Below, piece by piece: positions 30,915 through 40,250 of a DNA stretch of 64,000 nt. The notes beneath the pieces were generated by a model, which worked only from the letters and a program-made list of their open reading frames with translations, was not told the DNA's origin and did no database searches. Position numbers and translations under genes: made by a program. Every line of letters begins with the position of its first letter. The stretch's first letter is position 1. Source of the DNA: Streptomyces sp. NBC_00224. GTDB lineage: Bacteria > Actinomycetota > Actinomycetes > Streptomycetales > Streptomycetaceae. Where the stretch lies: the NCBI RefSeq assembly GCF_041435195.1, contig NZ_CP108106.1:6673501-6737500 (forward strand), written 5' to 3'.

Positions 30915-33143
30915 ATGCCGTTCAACGTTCCTCCCCGGGCAGATCCCCCGTCCCGGGCCGATGCTCTTTCCCGGGCCGAAGTCCCGCCCTGGGACGACGT
31001 CTCTCCCCGGGCCGACGTCCCGCCCCGGGGCAATGTCTCGCCTCGGCCCCCCGCCGGAGGCGGTCCGGCCTCCCCGGGAGCGGGACGAGCATCCACGCCC
31101 GGGTCCGGGCCTCGACCAGGCGCGGGGCCGGGGCGGCGCCCGGCACCGGCACCCCGGGCGTCCGGCCCGGCCGGAAACTCCGGACCCGGGCCCGGATTCG
31201 GCGAGCTCCCCCCACTGCACGCGGCCCTGATCTCCGTCGCCCTGCCCGGCCTCGTCGTCTCGGCGGAGCACGGCCAGCTCACCGGCCACGGCCTGGAGGG
31301 CTTCTACCGCCACGGTCGACGGCTGCTCGCGCGCTGCCAGCTGAAGGTGGCCGGGCGGGAACCGATCGCCCTCCAGGGCAGACCGATATCGGCCGACCGC
31401 GCCCGCTTCTTCGCGGTGGTGCGCACCCCGGCCGACAGCGGCCCCGACCCCGAGATCACGATCGAGCGGCTGCGCCAGGCCGAAGGCAGCGAGCGGATCA
31501 CCCTGCGCAGCTCCTCGCCCCGCCCCCTGCGGCTACCCGTGGAGATCGCCCTCGGGACCGACCTCGCCGACCTGGGCACGGTCGCGGCGGGCCGGGCCGG
31601 ACCCGAACTGCCGGGCAGCGTCCACGCCTCGGGCATGCGCTGGACGGCCCCCGGCGCGCACGCGGTGGTGAGCGCGCACCCGCCCCCGGCCGACGCCCTC
31701 GCCTCGGCGGGCGTGCTGCGCTGGGACGTGGAGCTGCCCCCGGGCGGTTCGTACACGATCGAGCTGCGGATCCGCACCGACCGCCCCACCCGGCCACCCG
31801 GCCAGGCCGCGAGCCACCCGCTGCCACAGGCCGAGGCGGAGGGCGACGACCCTCGGGTCGGACCGCTGCTCCAGAGCAGCCTCGACGACCTGCGGGCCCT
31901 GCTCGTACGGGACCCGGCCCACCCGGCGGATGTGTACGCGGCGGCGGGCGTCCCCTGGCGCACCGGCCCGGCCCCGGCCGAGGCGCTGTGGGCCGCGCGG
32001 ATGGCCCTGCCGCTCTCCACCCGGCTGGCGGCCGCGACCCTGCGCGCCGTATCGCGTACCCAACTGGCAGGAGGGGAAAGGGAGTTCGGCCGCATCCCCG
32101 GGCCGCTGCGGGACGCGGGACCCCATCTGCCGCCGAGCTGCACCGGAGTGGAGGCCACGCTCGCGTTCCCGGTGGTGCTCGCCGAGGCCCGCCGCTGGGG
32201 GCTGGCCGAGTCCGAAGTGGCCGAGCTGCTGCCGACGGCGGAGCGGTGTCTGCGCTGGCTGCGCGCGTGCGCCGGTGACGACGGCTATCTCGGCGAGCCG
32301 GGCCCGGCGGCGGGCCTGGCTCGGGCCGAGACCCAGGCCCACGCCCACCGCGCCGCCGTCCTGGGCGCGGAGCTGCTGCGGGAGTGCGGCAGGCCGGGAG
32401 CCGAGGAGTGCGCGGCCTGGGCGGCGGGGCTGCGCGAGCGGTTCCGGGAGGAGTTCTGGATCGAGGACCTCGCGGGCGGGCGCCCCGCCGCCGCCCGTAC
32501 CGCGGACGACCGCCACCTGCCGTCGCTCGGCGCGGGCGCCGCCCACCTCCTGGACACCGGGCTGCTCGGCGCCGGACGGCTCGCCCCCGGGCTGCTCGAC
32601 AAGGTGCAGACGGAACAGCTGGCCCGGCTCCTGGGCGGCCCGGCCATGGACTCGGGCTGGGGCCTGCGCGGCCTCGGTGCCAAGGAGCCGGGCTACAACC
32701 CGTTCGGCCACCGCGCGGGCGCGGTGCGGGTGTACGACACGGCCGTCGCCGTCGCGGGCCTCGCGGCCGCCGGGTACGAGAAGGAGGCGAGCGCACTGCT
32801 GCGCGGACTCCTGGACGCGGCCGAGGCGTTCGGCTACCGGCTGCCCGAGATGTACGCGGGAGAGCAGCGCACCGCGGACAGCGCCCCGCTGCCGCACCCG
32901 GCCGCGTGCCGCCCGGCCGCCGTCGCCGCGGCCTCGGCGCTCCAGTTGCTCACCACACTCGCCGGGATCCGCCCGGACGCCCCGGCGGGCACGGTCGCCC
33001 TGTGCCCCGTACGGTCGGCGCCGCTCGGCGCGGTGCGGCTGTCGGGGCTGAGTGTCGCGGGGGAGCCGTTCGCCGTGCGGGTCAGCAGGCTCGGCGTCGG
33101 CATGGTCGAGCAGGCCGCCGGCCGGCTCCAGTTGGGAGGCTGA
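30915..33143 (+). CDS. Glycogen debranching-like protein (amylo-alpha-1,6-glucosidase family)
   Basis: About 742 residues. After a disordered Pro/Arg-rich N-terminus the glycogen debranching N-terminal-type domain begins at LPPLHAALISVALPGLVVSAEHGQLTGHGL. A helical (alpha/alpha)6-type domain covers the C-terminal half, including RTADDRHLPSLGAGAAHLLDTGLL and LGAKEPGYNPFGHRAGAVRVYD. In this family the second domain is a glucosidase-like barrel, but the catalytic acids cannot be assigned confidently here, and many Streptomyces members are of unproven activity. The ATG at 30915 with GGAAGG upstream is preferred; an ATG at 30783 overlapping the previous stop gives a version 44 residues longer and cannot be excluded. 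Confidence 0.82.
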   Translation: MPFNVPPRADPPSRADALSRAEVPPWDDVSPRADVPPRGNVSPRPPAGGGPASPGAGRASTPGSGPRPGAGPGRRPAPAPRASGPAGNSGPGPGFGELPPLHAALISVALPGLVVSAEHGQLTGHGLEGFYRHGRRLLARCQLKVAGREPIALQGRPISADRARFFAVVRTPADSGPDPEITIERLRQAEGSERITLRSSSPRPLRLPVEIALGTDLADLGTVAAGRAGPELPGSVHASGMRWTAPGAHAVVSAHPPPADALASAGVLRWDVELPPGGSYTIELRIRTDRPTRPPGQAASHPLPQAEAEGDDPRVGPLLQSSLDDLRALLVRDPAHPADVYAAAGVPWRTGPAPAEALWAARMALPLSTRLAAATLRAVSRTQLAGGEREFGRIPGPLRDAGPHLPPSCTGVEATLAFPVVLAEARRWGLAESEVAELLPTAERCLRWLRACAGDDGYLGEPGPAAGLARAETQAHAHRAAVLGAELLRECGRPGAEECAAWAAGLRERFREEFWIEDLAGGRPAAARTADDRHLPSLGAGAAHLLDTGLLGAGRLAPGLLDKVQTEQLARLLGGPAMDSGWGLRGLGAKEPGYNPFGHRAGAVRVYDTAVAVAGLAAAGYEKEASALLRGLLDAAEAFGYRLPEMYAGEQRTADSAPLPHPAACRPAAVAAASALQLLTTLAGIRPDAPAGTVALCPVRSAPLGAVRLSGLSVAGEPFAVRVSRLGVGMVEQAAGRLQLGG
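30930..31040 (+). repeat. In-frame degenerate tandem repeat in the N-terminus of the debranching-like gene
   Basis: Units of about 15-30 bases built on CCCGGGCCGA and CCCGCC encode repeating PPRAD, LSRAE, SPRAD and PPRGN motifs. The stretch is low complexity and probably disordered. Confidence 0.6.
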
Positions 33144-33352
33144 ACGGAGTGCTGAGTGAATCCGGTACGGAGGAAGAGGCGACGCCGGTGGCCGCCGCGG
33201 CAGCGGTGGGCACCGAGGGCATCGAGCCAAATGTGGTGAGAAGCCGTGCGCGGGGCGCCTCGGGAGGAACCCGTGGGGCGGCTGGTGAAGATGGTGCGAC
33301 CGGCCGTGCCCGGGGGCGTGTTTATCGTCAGGGAGACGACTATGATCGCTTC

Positions 33353-34123
33353 ATGTCTCCCTACGACCCGTCGGCCTTCCCGCCCTTCGCCGTGACCGTC
33401 GACCTGGTCGTGCTCACCGTGCGTCGCCACGCCCTGTGCGCGCTGGTCGTCCGTCGTGGGGAGCCGCCGTTCCAGGGGCGGTGGGCACTGCCGGGCGGCT
33501 TCGTCCGGGGCGACGAGGACCTGTCGGCCGCGGCCGCCCGCGAACTGACCGAGGAGACCGGACTCTGCGCCCAGGACCCGGCGGCCACCGCCCCGGCCCC
33601 GGGCAACGGTGCCCATCTGGAGCAGCTCGCCACCTACGGCGACCCCCGGCGCGACCCCCGCATGCGGGTCGTCAGCGTGGCGCATCTGGCGCTCGCCCCC
33701 GATCTGCCCGCCCCGCGCGCGGGCGGCGACGCGCACAGTGCGCGCTGGGCGCCGGTCGAGGACCTGCTGAGCCAGGACGGCGGCTTCGGCCGCGACGGCG
33801 AGCAGCCCGCCCCGCTCGCCTTCGACCACGCCCAGATCCTCGCGGACGGCGTGGAGCGGGCCCGCTCCAAGATCGAGTACTCGTCGCTGGCCACGGCGTT
33901 CTGCCCGGCCGAGTTCACCGTCGGGGAGCTGCGGCGGGTGTACGAGGCGGTGTGGGGGGTCGCGCTGGACCCTCGCAACTTCCACCGCAAGGTGACCGGC
34001 ACCCCGGGCTTCCTTGTCCCGTCGGGCGGCACCACGACCCGCCAGGGCGGCCGCCCCGCGCAACTCTTCCGCGCGGGCGGCGCGACACTGCTGAACCCCC
34101 CGATGCTCCGCCCGGAGGTCTGA
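33353..34123 (+). CDS. Nudix hydrolase domain protein with C-terminal winged-helix (NrtR-like)
   Basis: A 256-residue protein. The Nudix box lies in GGFVRGDEDLSAAAARELTEETGL, with the usual GX5EX7REXXEEXGL spacing. The C-terminal part (LRRVYEAVWGVALDPRNFHRKV) is the winged-helix segment of NrtR-type regulators, which bind ADP-ribose and control NAD metabolism; enzymatic Nudix-wHTH relatives also exist. The ATG at 33353 fits the family N-terminus MSPYDPSAFPPFAVTVDLVV. A GTG at 33149 would add a low-complexity leader and is less likely. A small dyad (TCGTC, five bases, GACGA at 33325-33339) just before the start could be an autoregulatory site. Confidence 0.85.
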   Translation: MSPYDPSAFPPFAVTVDLVVLTVRRHALCALVVRRGEPPFQGRWALPGGFVRGDEDLSAAAARELTEETGLCAQDPAATAPAPGNGAHLEQLATYGDPRRDPRMRVVSVAHLALAPDLPAPRAGGDAHSARWAPVEDLLSQDGGFGRDGEQPAPLAFDHAQILADGVERARSKIEYSSLATAFCPAEFTVGELRRVYEAVWGVALDPRNFHRKVTGTPGFLVPSGGTTTRQGGRPAQLFRAGGATLLNPPMLRPEV

Positions 34124-34145
34124 CCCGCCCCGGCCGCCCACGCCA

Positions 34146-34176
34146 CAGCCCCGCGACCCAAAGAGGCGCGGGGCTG
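34146..34176 (+). terminator. Hairpin terminator after the Nudix gene
   Basis: The stem CAGCCCCGCG / CGCGGGGCTG encloses an 11-base loop, 22 bases past the stop. Confidence 0.75.
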
Positions 34177-34344
34177 CGTCATTGTGCGGCTCCGCCGGGT
34201 GGGCGCGACCGGCCGCGCACGGTCCGCGGCTGAAGGCCGCACACCTCCGGCGGAGCGCTTGGCTCGGGGCGGACGCGTGCCCACCGCAGGGCACGCGCGC
34301 GCCCTGCTTGCACAAAAAGCGCGAAATGTCGCGTTATGTTACTC

Positions 34345-34390
34345 CGGTACTCGTCGTACCTGTCATACCCGCCGTACCCGTCCTCCCGCC
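34345..34390. repeat. Short phased repeats upstream of the ABC gene
   Basis: A TAC or ATAC core followed by pyrimidines recurs about every 10 bases (GGTACTCGTC, CGTACCTGTC, ATACCCGCCG, TACCCGTCCT). Helical phasing suggests a protein-binding array, but chance is possible. An AT-rich patch (AAATGTCGCGTTATGTTACT) precedes it and may carry the promoter. Confidence 0.35.
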
Positions 34391-34426
34391 GTGCCGTCGA
34401 GTGGTCCCACTCCCGGGAGAGAAACG

Positions 34427-36226
34427 ATGCTCCAGGCCATTGGACTCACCAGCACACCCCGCCGCGACCGTCCGCCCGAGGTGGACGACCTGACCTTCGA
34501 GGCCCGGCCGGGCCGGATCACCGCCCTGCTCGGCGTCCCCGGCTCCGGCAAGACCACGGCCCTGCGCCTGATGCTGGAGCTCGAACCGGGCCGGGGCGTC
34601 ACCTACTTCCGGGGCCGCCCCCTCCACAAGGTGGCCCACCCGGCCCGCGAGGTCGGCACCCTGCTCGGCGACGTGCCGGGCCACCCCGCCCGTACGGTCC
34701 GGGGCCAGCTCCGCCTCATGTGCGCGGTCGCCGGGGTCCCGGCCGTCCGCGCCGAGGAGATGCTCCACGTCGTCGGCCTCGACGGCCTCGGGGACCAGCG
34801 GCTCGGCACCCTCTCGCTCGGCATGGACCGCAGACTCGGGCTCGCCGCGGCCCTCCTCGGCGACCCGCACACGCTGGTCCTCGACGAGCCCGCCGAGGGC
34901 CTCTCACCGCGCGAGAACAGCTGGATGTACGGACTGTTGCGCGGCCACGCACAGCACGGCGGCACCGTGCTGTGCACCTTCGCCGACCCCAAGGAGGCGG
35001 CCCGGGTGGCCGACCGGGTGGTCACCATCGACGGGGGCCGCCTCGTCGCGGACCAGGACGCGACCGAGTTCGCCCGCACCCGGCTGCGCCCCCGGGTGGC
35101 AGTCGCCACCCCGCACGCCGCCCGCCTCGGCGCCCTGGTCAGCCGCGAGGCCCGCGCCGCACGCCGCTCGGTCGAGGTGGTCGCCGAGGACGGCAGCCAC
35201 CTCTCCGTCTATGGCACGACCTGCGCCGAGGTCGGCGAAACGGCCTTCCGCCACGGCGTCCTCGTCCACCGCCTCACGGAAGAGTTCGGCGACACCGGCC
35301 CGACGGCGCCGGGCCCCCGCCCGGCCCCGGCGTCCGGTCCCCACCCCACTCCGGCGGCCACCACCCCGGACCCCGCCGCTCCGACGGAACCGCTCCCGCC
35401 GCACACCGGCGCCCCCGCCCCCCACCCGCGCCCCCCGATCACCCCCGCCCGACCCCGCACACCACTCCGCCCCCTCCGCTACGAGCTCCGCCGCCTGCTC
35501 GGTGTGCGCACCACGTACCTGCTCGCCGGCGCCGTGCTCGCCGGGTCGGTCGCGCTCGCCGTGGTGCTCGGGCGCACCGGGCACACACCGCTGCCGCACC
35601 TGGCGGCCGCCTGGCCGGGGCTGCTGCCGCTGCCGCCCGCCGCGTTCGGCGCCGGGGTCCTGGGCGCGCTCGCCTTCGGCGAGGAGTACCGCTACCCCGC
35701 GCTCGCCGCCGACCGCGGCACCGTCCCGCGCAGGCTCGGGCTGCTGCTCGCCAAGCTCGCCGTGTCGGCCGGGGCCGCCCTCCTGCTGGCCGTGCTCACC
35801 GTCGCCCTGGACGCGCAGGCCCTGCGTCTGGTGTACGGCGGCGAGTTGGTGCGGATCCCGCCGGACTGGCCCTCGCTGGCGGCGAGTTGGGCGGGGCTGA
35901 CCGTCGGCTGCGCCTGGGCCGGGCTGCTCGCGGCCGGCATCTTCCGGGCCACCACGGCCGGGCTCGCCGCCGTCCTGGCGGTGCCGGTCGCCGTCGTACC
36001 CCTCGTACAGAAAGCGTTGTCCGCTCCGCAGGCGCGTTCGGTCGCCGGACTTCCGGCCAGGCTGCGGGACGTGGCCTGGCTGCGCTGGCCGCGCATGCTG
36101 GACAACGGGCTCGACGCGGCGCTGCACCTGCTCGCCCGGCCGCAGGGCGCGGCCCTCGCGCTGTCGCTCTCCGTGCTGCTCTGCGCCTACGTGGTCACCG
36201 GCCTTCGCGGAAGGGCCCGTTGGTGA
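34427..36226 (+). CDS. ABC transporter, ATPase fused to membrane domain
   Basis: A 599-residue fusion. The ATPase is at the N-terminus: Walker A GVPGSGKTT at residues 36-44, signature LSLGMDRRLGLAAAL, Walker B TLVLDEP. A Pro/Thr-rich linker (about 285-345) joins it to a membrane domain of about six segments (about 355-599), resembling ABC-2 type permeases. The short signature LSLGM is like the BcrA/antibiotic-exporter subgroup. Fusion of the two parts in this order is unusual but seen in Streptomyces. The substrate is unknown. GAGAGAAACG precedes the ATG. Confidence 0.88.
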   Translation: MLQAIGLTSTPRRDRPPEVDDLTFEARPGRITALLGVPGSGKTTALRLMLELEPGRGVTYFRGRPLHKVAHPAREVGTLLGDVPGHPARTVRGQLRLMCAVAGVPAVRAEEMLHVVGLDGLGDQRLGTLSLGMDRRLGLAAALLGDPHTLVLDEPAEGLSPRENSWMYGLLRGHAQHGGTVLCTFADPKEAARVADRVVTIDGGRLVADQDATEFARTRLRPRVAVATPHAARLGALVSREARAARRSVEVVAEDGSHLSVYGTTCAEVGETAFRHGVLVHRLTEEFGDTGPTAPGPRPAPASGPHPTPAATTPDPAAPTEPLPPHTGAPAPHPRPPITPARPRTPLRPLRYELRRLLGVRTTYLLAGAVLAGSVALAVVLGRTGHTPLPHLAAAWPGLLPLPPAAFGAGVLGALAFGEEYRYPALAADRGTVPRRLGLLLAKLAVSAGAALLLAVLTVALDAQALRLVYGGELVRIPPDWPSLAASWAGLTVGCAWAGLLAAGIFRATTAGLAAVLAVPVAVVPLVQKALSAPQARSVAGLPARLRDVAWLRWPRMLDNGLDAALHLLARPQGAALALSLSVLLCAYVVTGLRGRARW

Positions 36227-36386
36227 CCCCACCCTGACCTCGGCGTATACGGAGAGGCACAACTCCCTAGGGAATGCCCGCTTCTTTCCGATAAAGCGTC
36301 AATTGCGAGGGGTGCGGCGATCACCCTTTCGTGTGCTTTTCACCAAAGACCTCAAGGGCCGTGGAAGTCCCGCCGACAAAGGATGC

Positions 36387-37274
36387 GTGAGTACCCTTGC
36401 GCACACCATGATGACCACCGCCCGCGCCGCCGACACCGGCCTCGCAGGACCGGGCGAACTCGACCGCTACCCCTACGCGGAGGCGCGTGGCGCCGACCGC
36501 GTCTCCCTCCCGGCGTGGGACGGAGCCGAGGCAGACCTCGGCCGGGTGAGCCGCCGCGCGGCGGGCAGCCGCGGGAGAGGACTGCACGGCCAACTCGTCC
36601 AGCAGCTCGGCCAGATGATCGTCTCCGGCGATCTCGGCGCCGACCGCCCGCTGGTCCCCGAGGAGATCGGCCAGCGCTTCGAGGTCTCCCGGACCGTCGT
36701 CCGCGAGTCGCTTCGCGTACTGGAGGCCAAGGGCCTGGTCAGTGCCCGCCCCAACGTCGGCACCCGGGTCCGCCCGGTCAGCGACTGGAACCTGCTGGAC
36801 CCCGACATCATCGAGTGGCGGGCCTTCGGCCCGCAGCGCGACGACCAGCGGCGCGAGCTCAGCGAGCTGCGCTGGACGATCGAGCCGCTGGCCGCCCGGC
36901 TCGCGGCCGGACACGGCCGCGAGGACCTCCAGCAGCGCCTCGGCGACATGGTCGAGATCATGGGTCACTCGCTCGCGCAGGGTGACGTGATCACCTGCTC
37001 GCGGGCCGACGCGGAGTTCCACTCCCTGCTGATCCAGGCCGCGGGCAACCGCATGCTGGAACACCTCTCCGGCATCGTCGGCTCCGCCCTCCAGGTCTCC
37101 GGCGGACCGATCACCGGCTGTGACCGCCCCTCCGAAGCCGCGCTCACCCATCACGCCCGGATCGTGGACGCCCTGGCGAACGCCGACGGGACGGCGGCCG
37201 AGACGGCCATGCGGCAGCTGCTCACCGTCCACCCCGAGGTCGAGCGCGTCGTCCCCGCGCCGCGCGAGCACTGA
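36387..37274 (+). CDS. GntR/FadR-family transcriptional regulator
   Basis: A 295-residue regulator with a 55-residue N-terminal extension. The winged-helix domain is at about 60-125 (GLHGQLVQQLGQMIVSGDLG, then SRTVVRESLRVLEAKGLVSA), and the FCD ligand domain at about 150-270 contains the metal/ligand residues in RADAEFHSLLIQAAGN and THHARIVDAL. FCD members respond to small organic acids or sugar acids. The GTG at 36387 with AAAGGA upstream is chosen; a frame extends further without a ribosome site. It is followed by a strong terminator and lies directly upstream of hrdB. Confidence 0.88.
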   Translation: MSTLAHTMMTTARAADTGLAGPGELDRYPYAEARGADRVSLPAWDGAEADLGRVSRRAAGSRGRGLHGQLVQQLGQMIVSGDLGADRPLVPEEIGQRFEVSRTVVRESLRVLEAKGLVSARPNVGTRVRPVSDWNLLDPDIIEWRAFGPQRDDQRRELSELRWTIEPLAARLAAGHGREDLQQRLGDMVEIMGHSLAQGDVITCSRADAEFHSLLIQAAGNRMLEHLSGIVGSALQVSGGPITGCDRPSEAALTHHARIVDALANADGTAAETAMRQLLTVHPEVERVVPAPREH

Positions 37275-37324
37275 CGGCGGAGCGCGGCCGGGCGCGGGCT
37301 GGCCGCCCCGCCCGGAGGGAGCAT

Positions 37325-37356
37325 GCGTCGCCGGACCTCGGGGGGTCCGGCGACGC
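37325..37356 (+). terminator. Hairpin terminator after the GntR gene
   Basis: A perfect 13-bp stem GCGTCGCCGGACC with a TCGGGG loop, 50 bases past the stop. Confidence 0.85.
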
Positions 37357-37478
37357 GATTATGGGCACTATGACCCTTGTAGGCTTTTTGTCGTAAATGG
37401 GGTGTGACTCGGGCCACGTGGATTGGGCGTAACACTCCTCGAAACCGTGCGATGACCTAAGAGGTAACAGCCGAGGAA

Positions 37479-37504
37479 GGAATACAGCTGCCGCTCGCGG
37501 CGCT
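37479..37504 (+). promoter_or_regulatory. Possible SigR-type promoter of hrdB
   Basis: GGAAT at 37479-37483 and GCT after 18 bases approximate the GGAAT-N18-GTT pattern of SigR promoters. SigR is known to drive one hrdB promoter in S. coelicolor. The rest of the 37357-37620 leader holds a hairpin at 37530-37555 (CCGTCGGC/GCCGACGG) and an AT-rich patch near 37375-37400 that may carry the vegetative promoter. Confidence 0.4.
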
Positions 37505-37620
37505 GTGCACCTCCGAGGTTCAGCCCGCGCCGTCGGCACAATCCCCAGCCGACGGTCGTCGGCTCCGGCCCGATCATGGGCGGGGCCGGAAGCCGTTTCC
37601 ATCGTTCCGAGAGGTTGTTC

Positions 37621-39165
37621 GTGTCGGCCAGCACATCCCGTACGCTCCCGCCGGAGATCGCCGAGTCAGAGTCTGTGATGGCGCTCATCGAGCGGGGAAA
37701 GGCTGATGGGCAGATCGCCGGCGATGACGTGCGTCGGGCCTTCGAAGCCGACCAGATTCCGCCAACCCAGTGGAAGAATGTTCTGCGCAGCCTCAACCAG
37801 ATCCTCGAGGAAGAGGGTGTGACGCTGATGGTCAGTGCCGCGGAATCTCCCAAGCGCACCCGGAAGAGCGTCGCAGCGAAGAGCCCGGCGAAGCGCACCG
37901 CCACCAAGACCGTCGCGGCCAAGACGACCGTGACCAAGACCGTCGCGGCCAGTGCGGCCCCGGCGGGCGAGACAGTGGACGTGTCGGCGGACGACGCCGA
38001 GGCGCCCAAGAAGGCCGTGGCCAAGAAGACGGCCGCGAAGAAGACCGTCGCCAAGAAGGCCGTGGCCAAGAAGACGGCCGCGAAGAAGACCGCCGGCAAG
38101 AAGGGCGACGACGAGGCCGCCGAGGGCGAAGAGCTCCTTGAGGACGTCGCGCCCGGCAAGGGCGAGGAAGAGGAGGCCGAGGGCGAGAACAAGGGCTTCG
38201 TCCTCTCCGACGACGACGAGGACGACGCTCCCGCGCAGCAGGTCGCCGTCGCCGGTGCCACCGCCGACCCGGTCAAGGACTACCTGAAGCAGATCGGCAA
38301 GGTCCCGCTCCTCAACGCCGAGCAGGAGGTCGAGCTCGCCAAGCGCATCGAGGCCGGCCTGTTCGCCGAGGACAAGCTCTCGGCCGCCGACAAGCTCGCC
38401 CCCAAGCTCAAGCGCGAGCTGGAGATCATCGCCGAGGACGGCCGCCGCGCCAAGAACCACCTGCTGGAGGCCAACCTCCGCCTCGTGGTCTCGCTGGCCA
38501 AGCGCTACACGGGCCGCGGCATGCTCTTCCTGGACCTGATCCAGGAGGGCAACCTCGGTCTGATCCGCGCGGTCGAGAAGTTCGACTACACCAAGGGCTA
38601 CAAGTTCTCCACGTACGCCACCTGGTGGATCCGTCAGGCGATCACCCGCGCCATGGCCGACCAGGCCCGCACCATCCGTATCCCGGTGCACATGGTCGAG
38701 GTCATCAACAAGCTCGCGCGTGTGCAGCGCCAGATGCTCCAGGACCTGGGCCGCGAGCCCACCCCGGAGGAGCTGGCCAAGGAACTCGACATGACCCCGG
38801 AGAAGGTCATCGAGGTCCAGAAGTACGGCCGTGAGCCGATCTCCCTCCACACCCCCCTGGGTGAGGACGGCGACAGCGAGTTCGGTGACCTCATCGAGGA
38901 CTCCGAGGCGGTCGTCCCGGCCGACGCGGTCAGCTTCACGCTCCTCCAGGAGCAGCTGCACTCGGTCCTCGACACCCTGTCGGAGCGCGAGGCGGGCGTG
39001 GTCTCCATGCGCTTCGGCCTCACCGACGGCCAGCCGAAGACCCTGGACGAGATCGGCAAGGTCTACGGAGTGACGCGTGAGCGCATCCGTCAGATCGAGT
39101 CGAAGACCATGTCGAAGCTCCGCCACCCGTCGCGTTCGCAGGTGCTGCGCGACTACCTCGACTAG
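37621..39165 (+). CDS. hrdB: Principal RNA polymerase sigma factor HrdB
   Basis: A 514-residue primary sigma-70 factor, recognised directly. Region 1.1 covers about residues 10-75 and a Lys/Ala-rich tract of [11 protein letters not shown] repeats about 130-165, followed by an acidic segment. Region 1.2 starts at [16 protein letters not shown]. Region 2 contains the RpoD box [20 protein letters not shown] and [20 protein letters not shown]. Region 3 contains [20 protein letters not shown], and region 4 contains [20 protein letters not shown]. The GTG start fits the known HrdB N-terminus [16 protein letters not shown]. The basic/acidic insert before region 1.2 is normal for actinobacterial HrdB. 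It directs housekeeping transcription. Confidence 0.98.
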   Translation: MSASTSRTLPPEIAESESVMALIERGKADGQIAGDDVRRAFEADQIPPTQWKNVLRSLNQILEEEGVTLMVSAAESPKRTRKSVAAKSPAKRTATKTVAAKTTVTKTVAASAAPAGETVDVSADDAEAPKKAVAKKTAAKKTVAKKAVAKKTAAKKTAGKKGDDEAAEGEELLEDVAPGKGEEEEAEGENKGFVLSDDDEDDAPAQQVAVAGATADPVKDYLKQIGKVPLLNAEQEVELAKRIEAGLFAEDKLSAADKLAPKLKRELEIIAEDGRRAKNHLLEANLRLVVSLAKRYTGRGMLFLDLIQEGNLGLIRAVEKFDYTKGYKFSTYATWWIRQAITRAMADQARTIRIPVHMVEVINKLARVQRQMLQDLGREPTPEELAKELDMTPEKVIEVQKYGREPISLHTPLGEDGDSEFGDLIEDSEAVVPADAVSFTLLQEQLHSVLDTLSEREAGVVSMRFGLTDGQPKTLDEIGKVYGVTRERIRQIESKTMSKLRHPSRSQVLRDYLD

Positions 39166-39206
39166 GTCGCGTCCTTACGTACGTAGTACGTAGTCGTACG
39201 TGACGC

Positions 39207-39238
39207 AGGGCCCGGTTTCCGCAAGGGAGCCGGGCCCT
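39207..39238 (+). terminator. Hairpin terminator after hrdB
   Basis: The stem AGGGCCCGG/CCGGGCCCT encloses a 14-base loop, 41 bases past the stop. The preceding TACGTACGTAGTACGTAG run is itself partly palindromic. Confidence 0.75.
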
Positions 39239-39320
39239 CGTGCGTGTCTGAGCGGGTGCGGGCCGTCAATAGCTCGTTGACTCTGGGGTGTGCCTGTGTC
39301 ACCCGAAGTCAGGAGACCGT

Positions 39321-40151
39321 ATGCGACGCCCCACCGTCCGAGCGCTGCGCGGGGCGCTGGCCCTCACGGCGGCCGCGACCGCCGTACCGCTGGCCGTGCC
39401 CGTACCGGCCGCCGCCGACAGTGTGGTCATCGGGGGCACGCCCGCCTCCGTCGAGGACAACCCGTACGCCGTGGCGCTCTCCAGCCGTACCCGGTTCGGG
39501 GGTACGCGCGCGGGCCAGTTCTGCGGGGGAGTGGTGGTCGCGCCCACCAAGGTGGTCACCGCCGCGCACTGCCTCAGCAAAGAGGTGCTCGGCGCCAACG
39601 GGGTGCGGGACCTGAAGGTGATCGCGGGGCGCTCCCAGCTGAGCAGCAGCAAGGGCCAGGAGGTCGTCGTACGGGACACCTGGGTCAACCCCGACTACAA
39701 CCCGGTCAGCAACGCCGGTGACATCGCGGTGCTCACCCTGGCGAGCGCGCTGCCCGAGTCGTACGTCATCGGGCTCGCCGGGCCGCGCGACGCCGCGTAC
39801 GCACCGGGCACCGCCGCGACCGTCTACGGCTGGGGCGACACCTCCGGGCAGGGCAGCTACGCCTCGGTGCTGCAGTCGTCCCGGGTCCAGGTGCTGGCGG
39901 ACGGGGCCTGTGAGCGCGCCTACCCGGGGAACACGGAGGGGGAGTACCTGAGCGCCACCATGCTCTGCGCAGGCGCTCCCAGGGGCGGCCACGACGCCTG
40001 CCAGGGCGACAGCGGGGGGCCGCTGGTCGCCGGTGGGCGCCTGATCGGCCTGGTGTCCTGGGGCAGCGGCTGCGGGCAGGCCAAGAGCCCGGGGGTGTAC
40101 ACCCGGATCTCCGCGTTCGTCAGCCCGTCACGGAACGCGGCGCCCCTGTAG
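39321..40151 (+). CDS. Secreted trypsin-like serine protease (S1 family)
   Basis: A 276-residue exported protease. A signal peptide runs to about residue 34 (VPVPAAADS) and is followed by the mature-like start VVIGGTPASVEDNPY. The triad is His in VTAAHC, Asp in NAGDIAVLTL and Ser in CQGDSGGPL; the Asp near ACQGDSGG gives a trypsin-like S1 pocket. Cysteine pairs match Streptomyces trypsins. AGGAG lies six bases before the ATG. It lies between hrdB and the DUF7455/parE genes, an order I recall from S. coelicolor. Confidence 0.95.
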   Translation: MRRPTVRALRGALALTAAATAVPLAVPVPAAADSVVIGGTPASVEDNPYAVALSSRTRFGGTRAGQFCGGVVVAPTKVVTAAHCLSKEVLGANGVRDLKVIAGRSQLSSSKGQEVVVRDTWVNPDYNPVSNAGDIAVLTLASALPESYVIGLAGPRDAAYAPGTAATVYGWGDTSGQGSYASVLQSSRVQVLADGACERAYPGNTEGEYLSATMLCAGAPRGGHDACQGDSGGPLVAGGRLIGLVSWGSGCGQAKSPGVYTRISAFVSPSRNAAPL

Positions 40152-40169
40152 CGGGGCGTGGGCATGAGA

Positions 40170-40207
40170 ACGGGCGGCCGCCCCCGGGTGCGGGGGCGGC
40201 CGCCCGT
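40170..40207. terminator. Strong bidirectional terminator
   Basis: A perfect stem of 16-17 bp (CGGGCGGCCGCCCCCG) with a GGTG loop lies between the protease gene and the convergent DUF7455 gene. Confidence 0.85.
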
Positions 40208-40250
40208 CGCCGGTCCTGGACCGGCCCTGGCTCGTCGTCAGTGCGAGGTG

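Noticed and set aside
33149..33352. Longer Nudix protein starting at a GTG at 33149
   Set aside because: The added 68 residues are low complexity, the ribosome site is weak, and the family N-terminus fits the ATG at 33353.
34345..34390. CRISPR-like array
   Set aside because: Units are about 10 bases without unique spacers, so the repeat geometry does not fit CRISPR.
38005..38110. Lys/Ala-rich repeat in hrdB as an inserted element
   Set aside because: [11 protein letters not shown] repeats before region 1.2 are normal in actinobacterial HrdB proteins.
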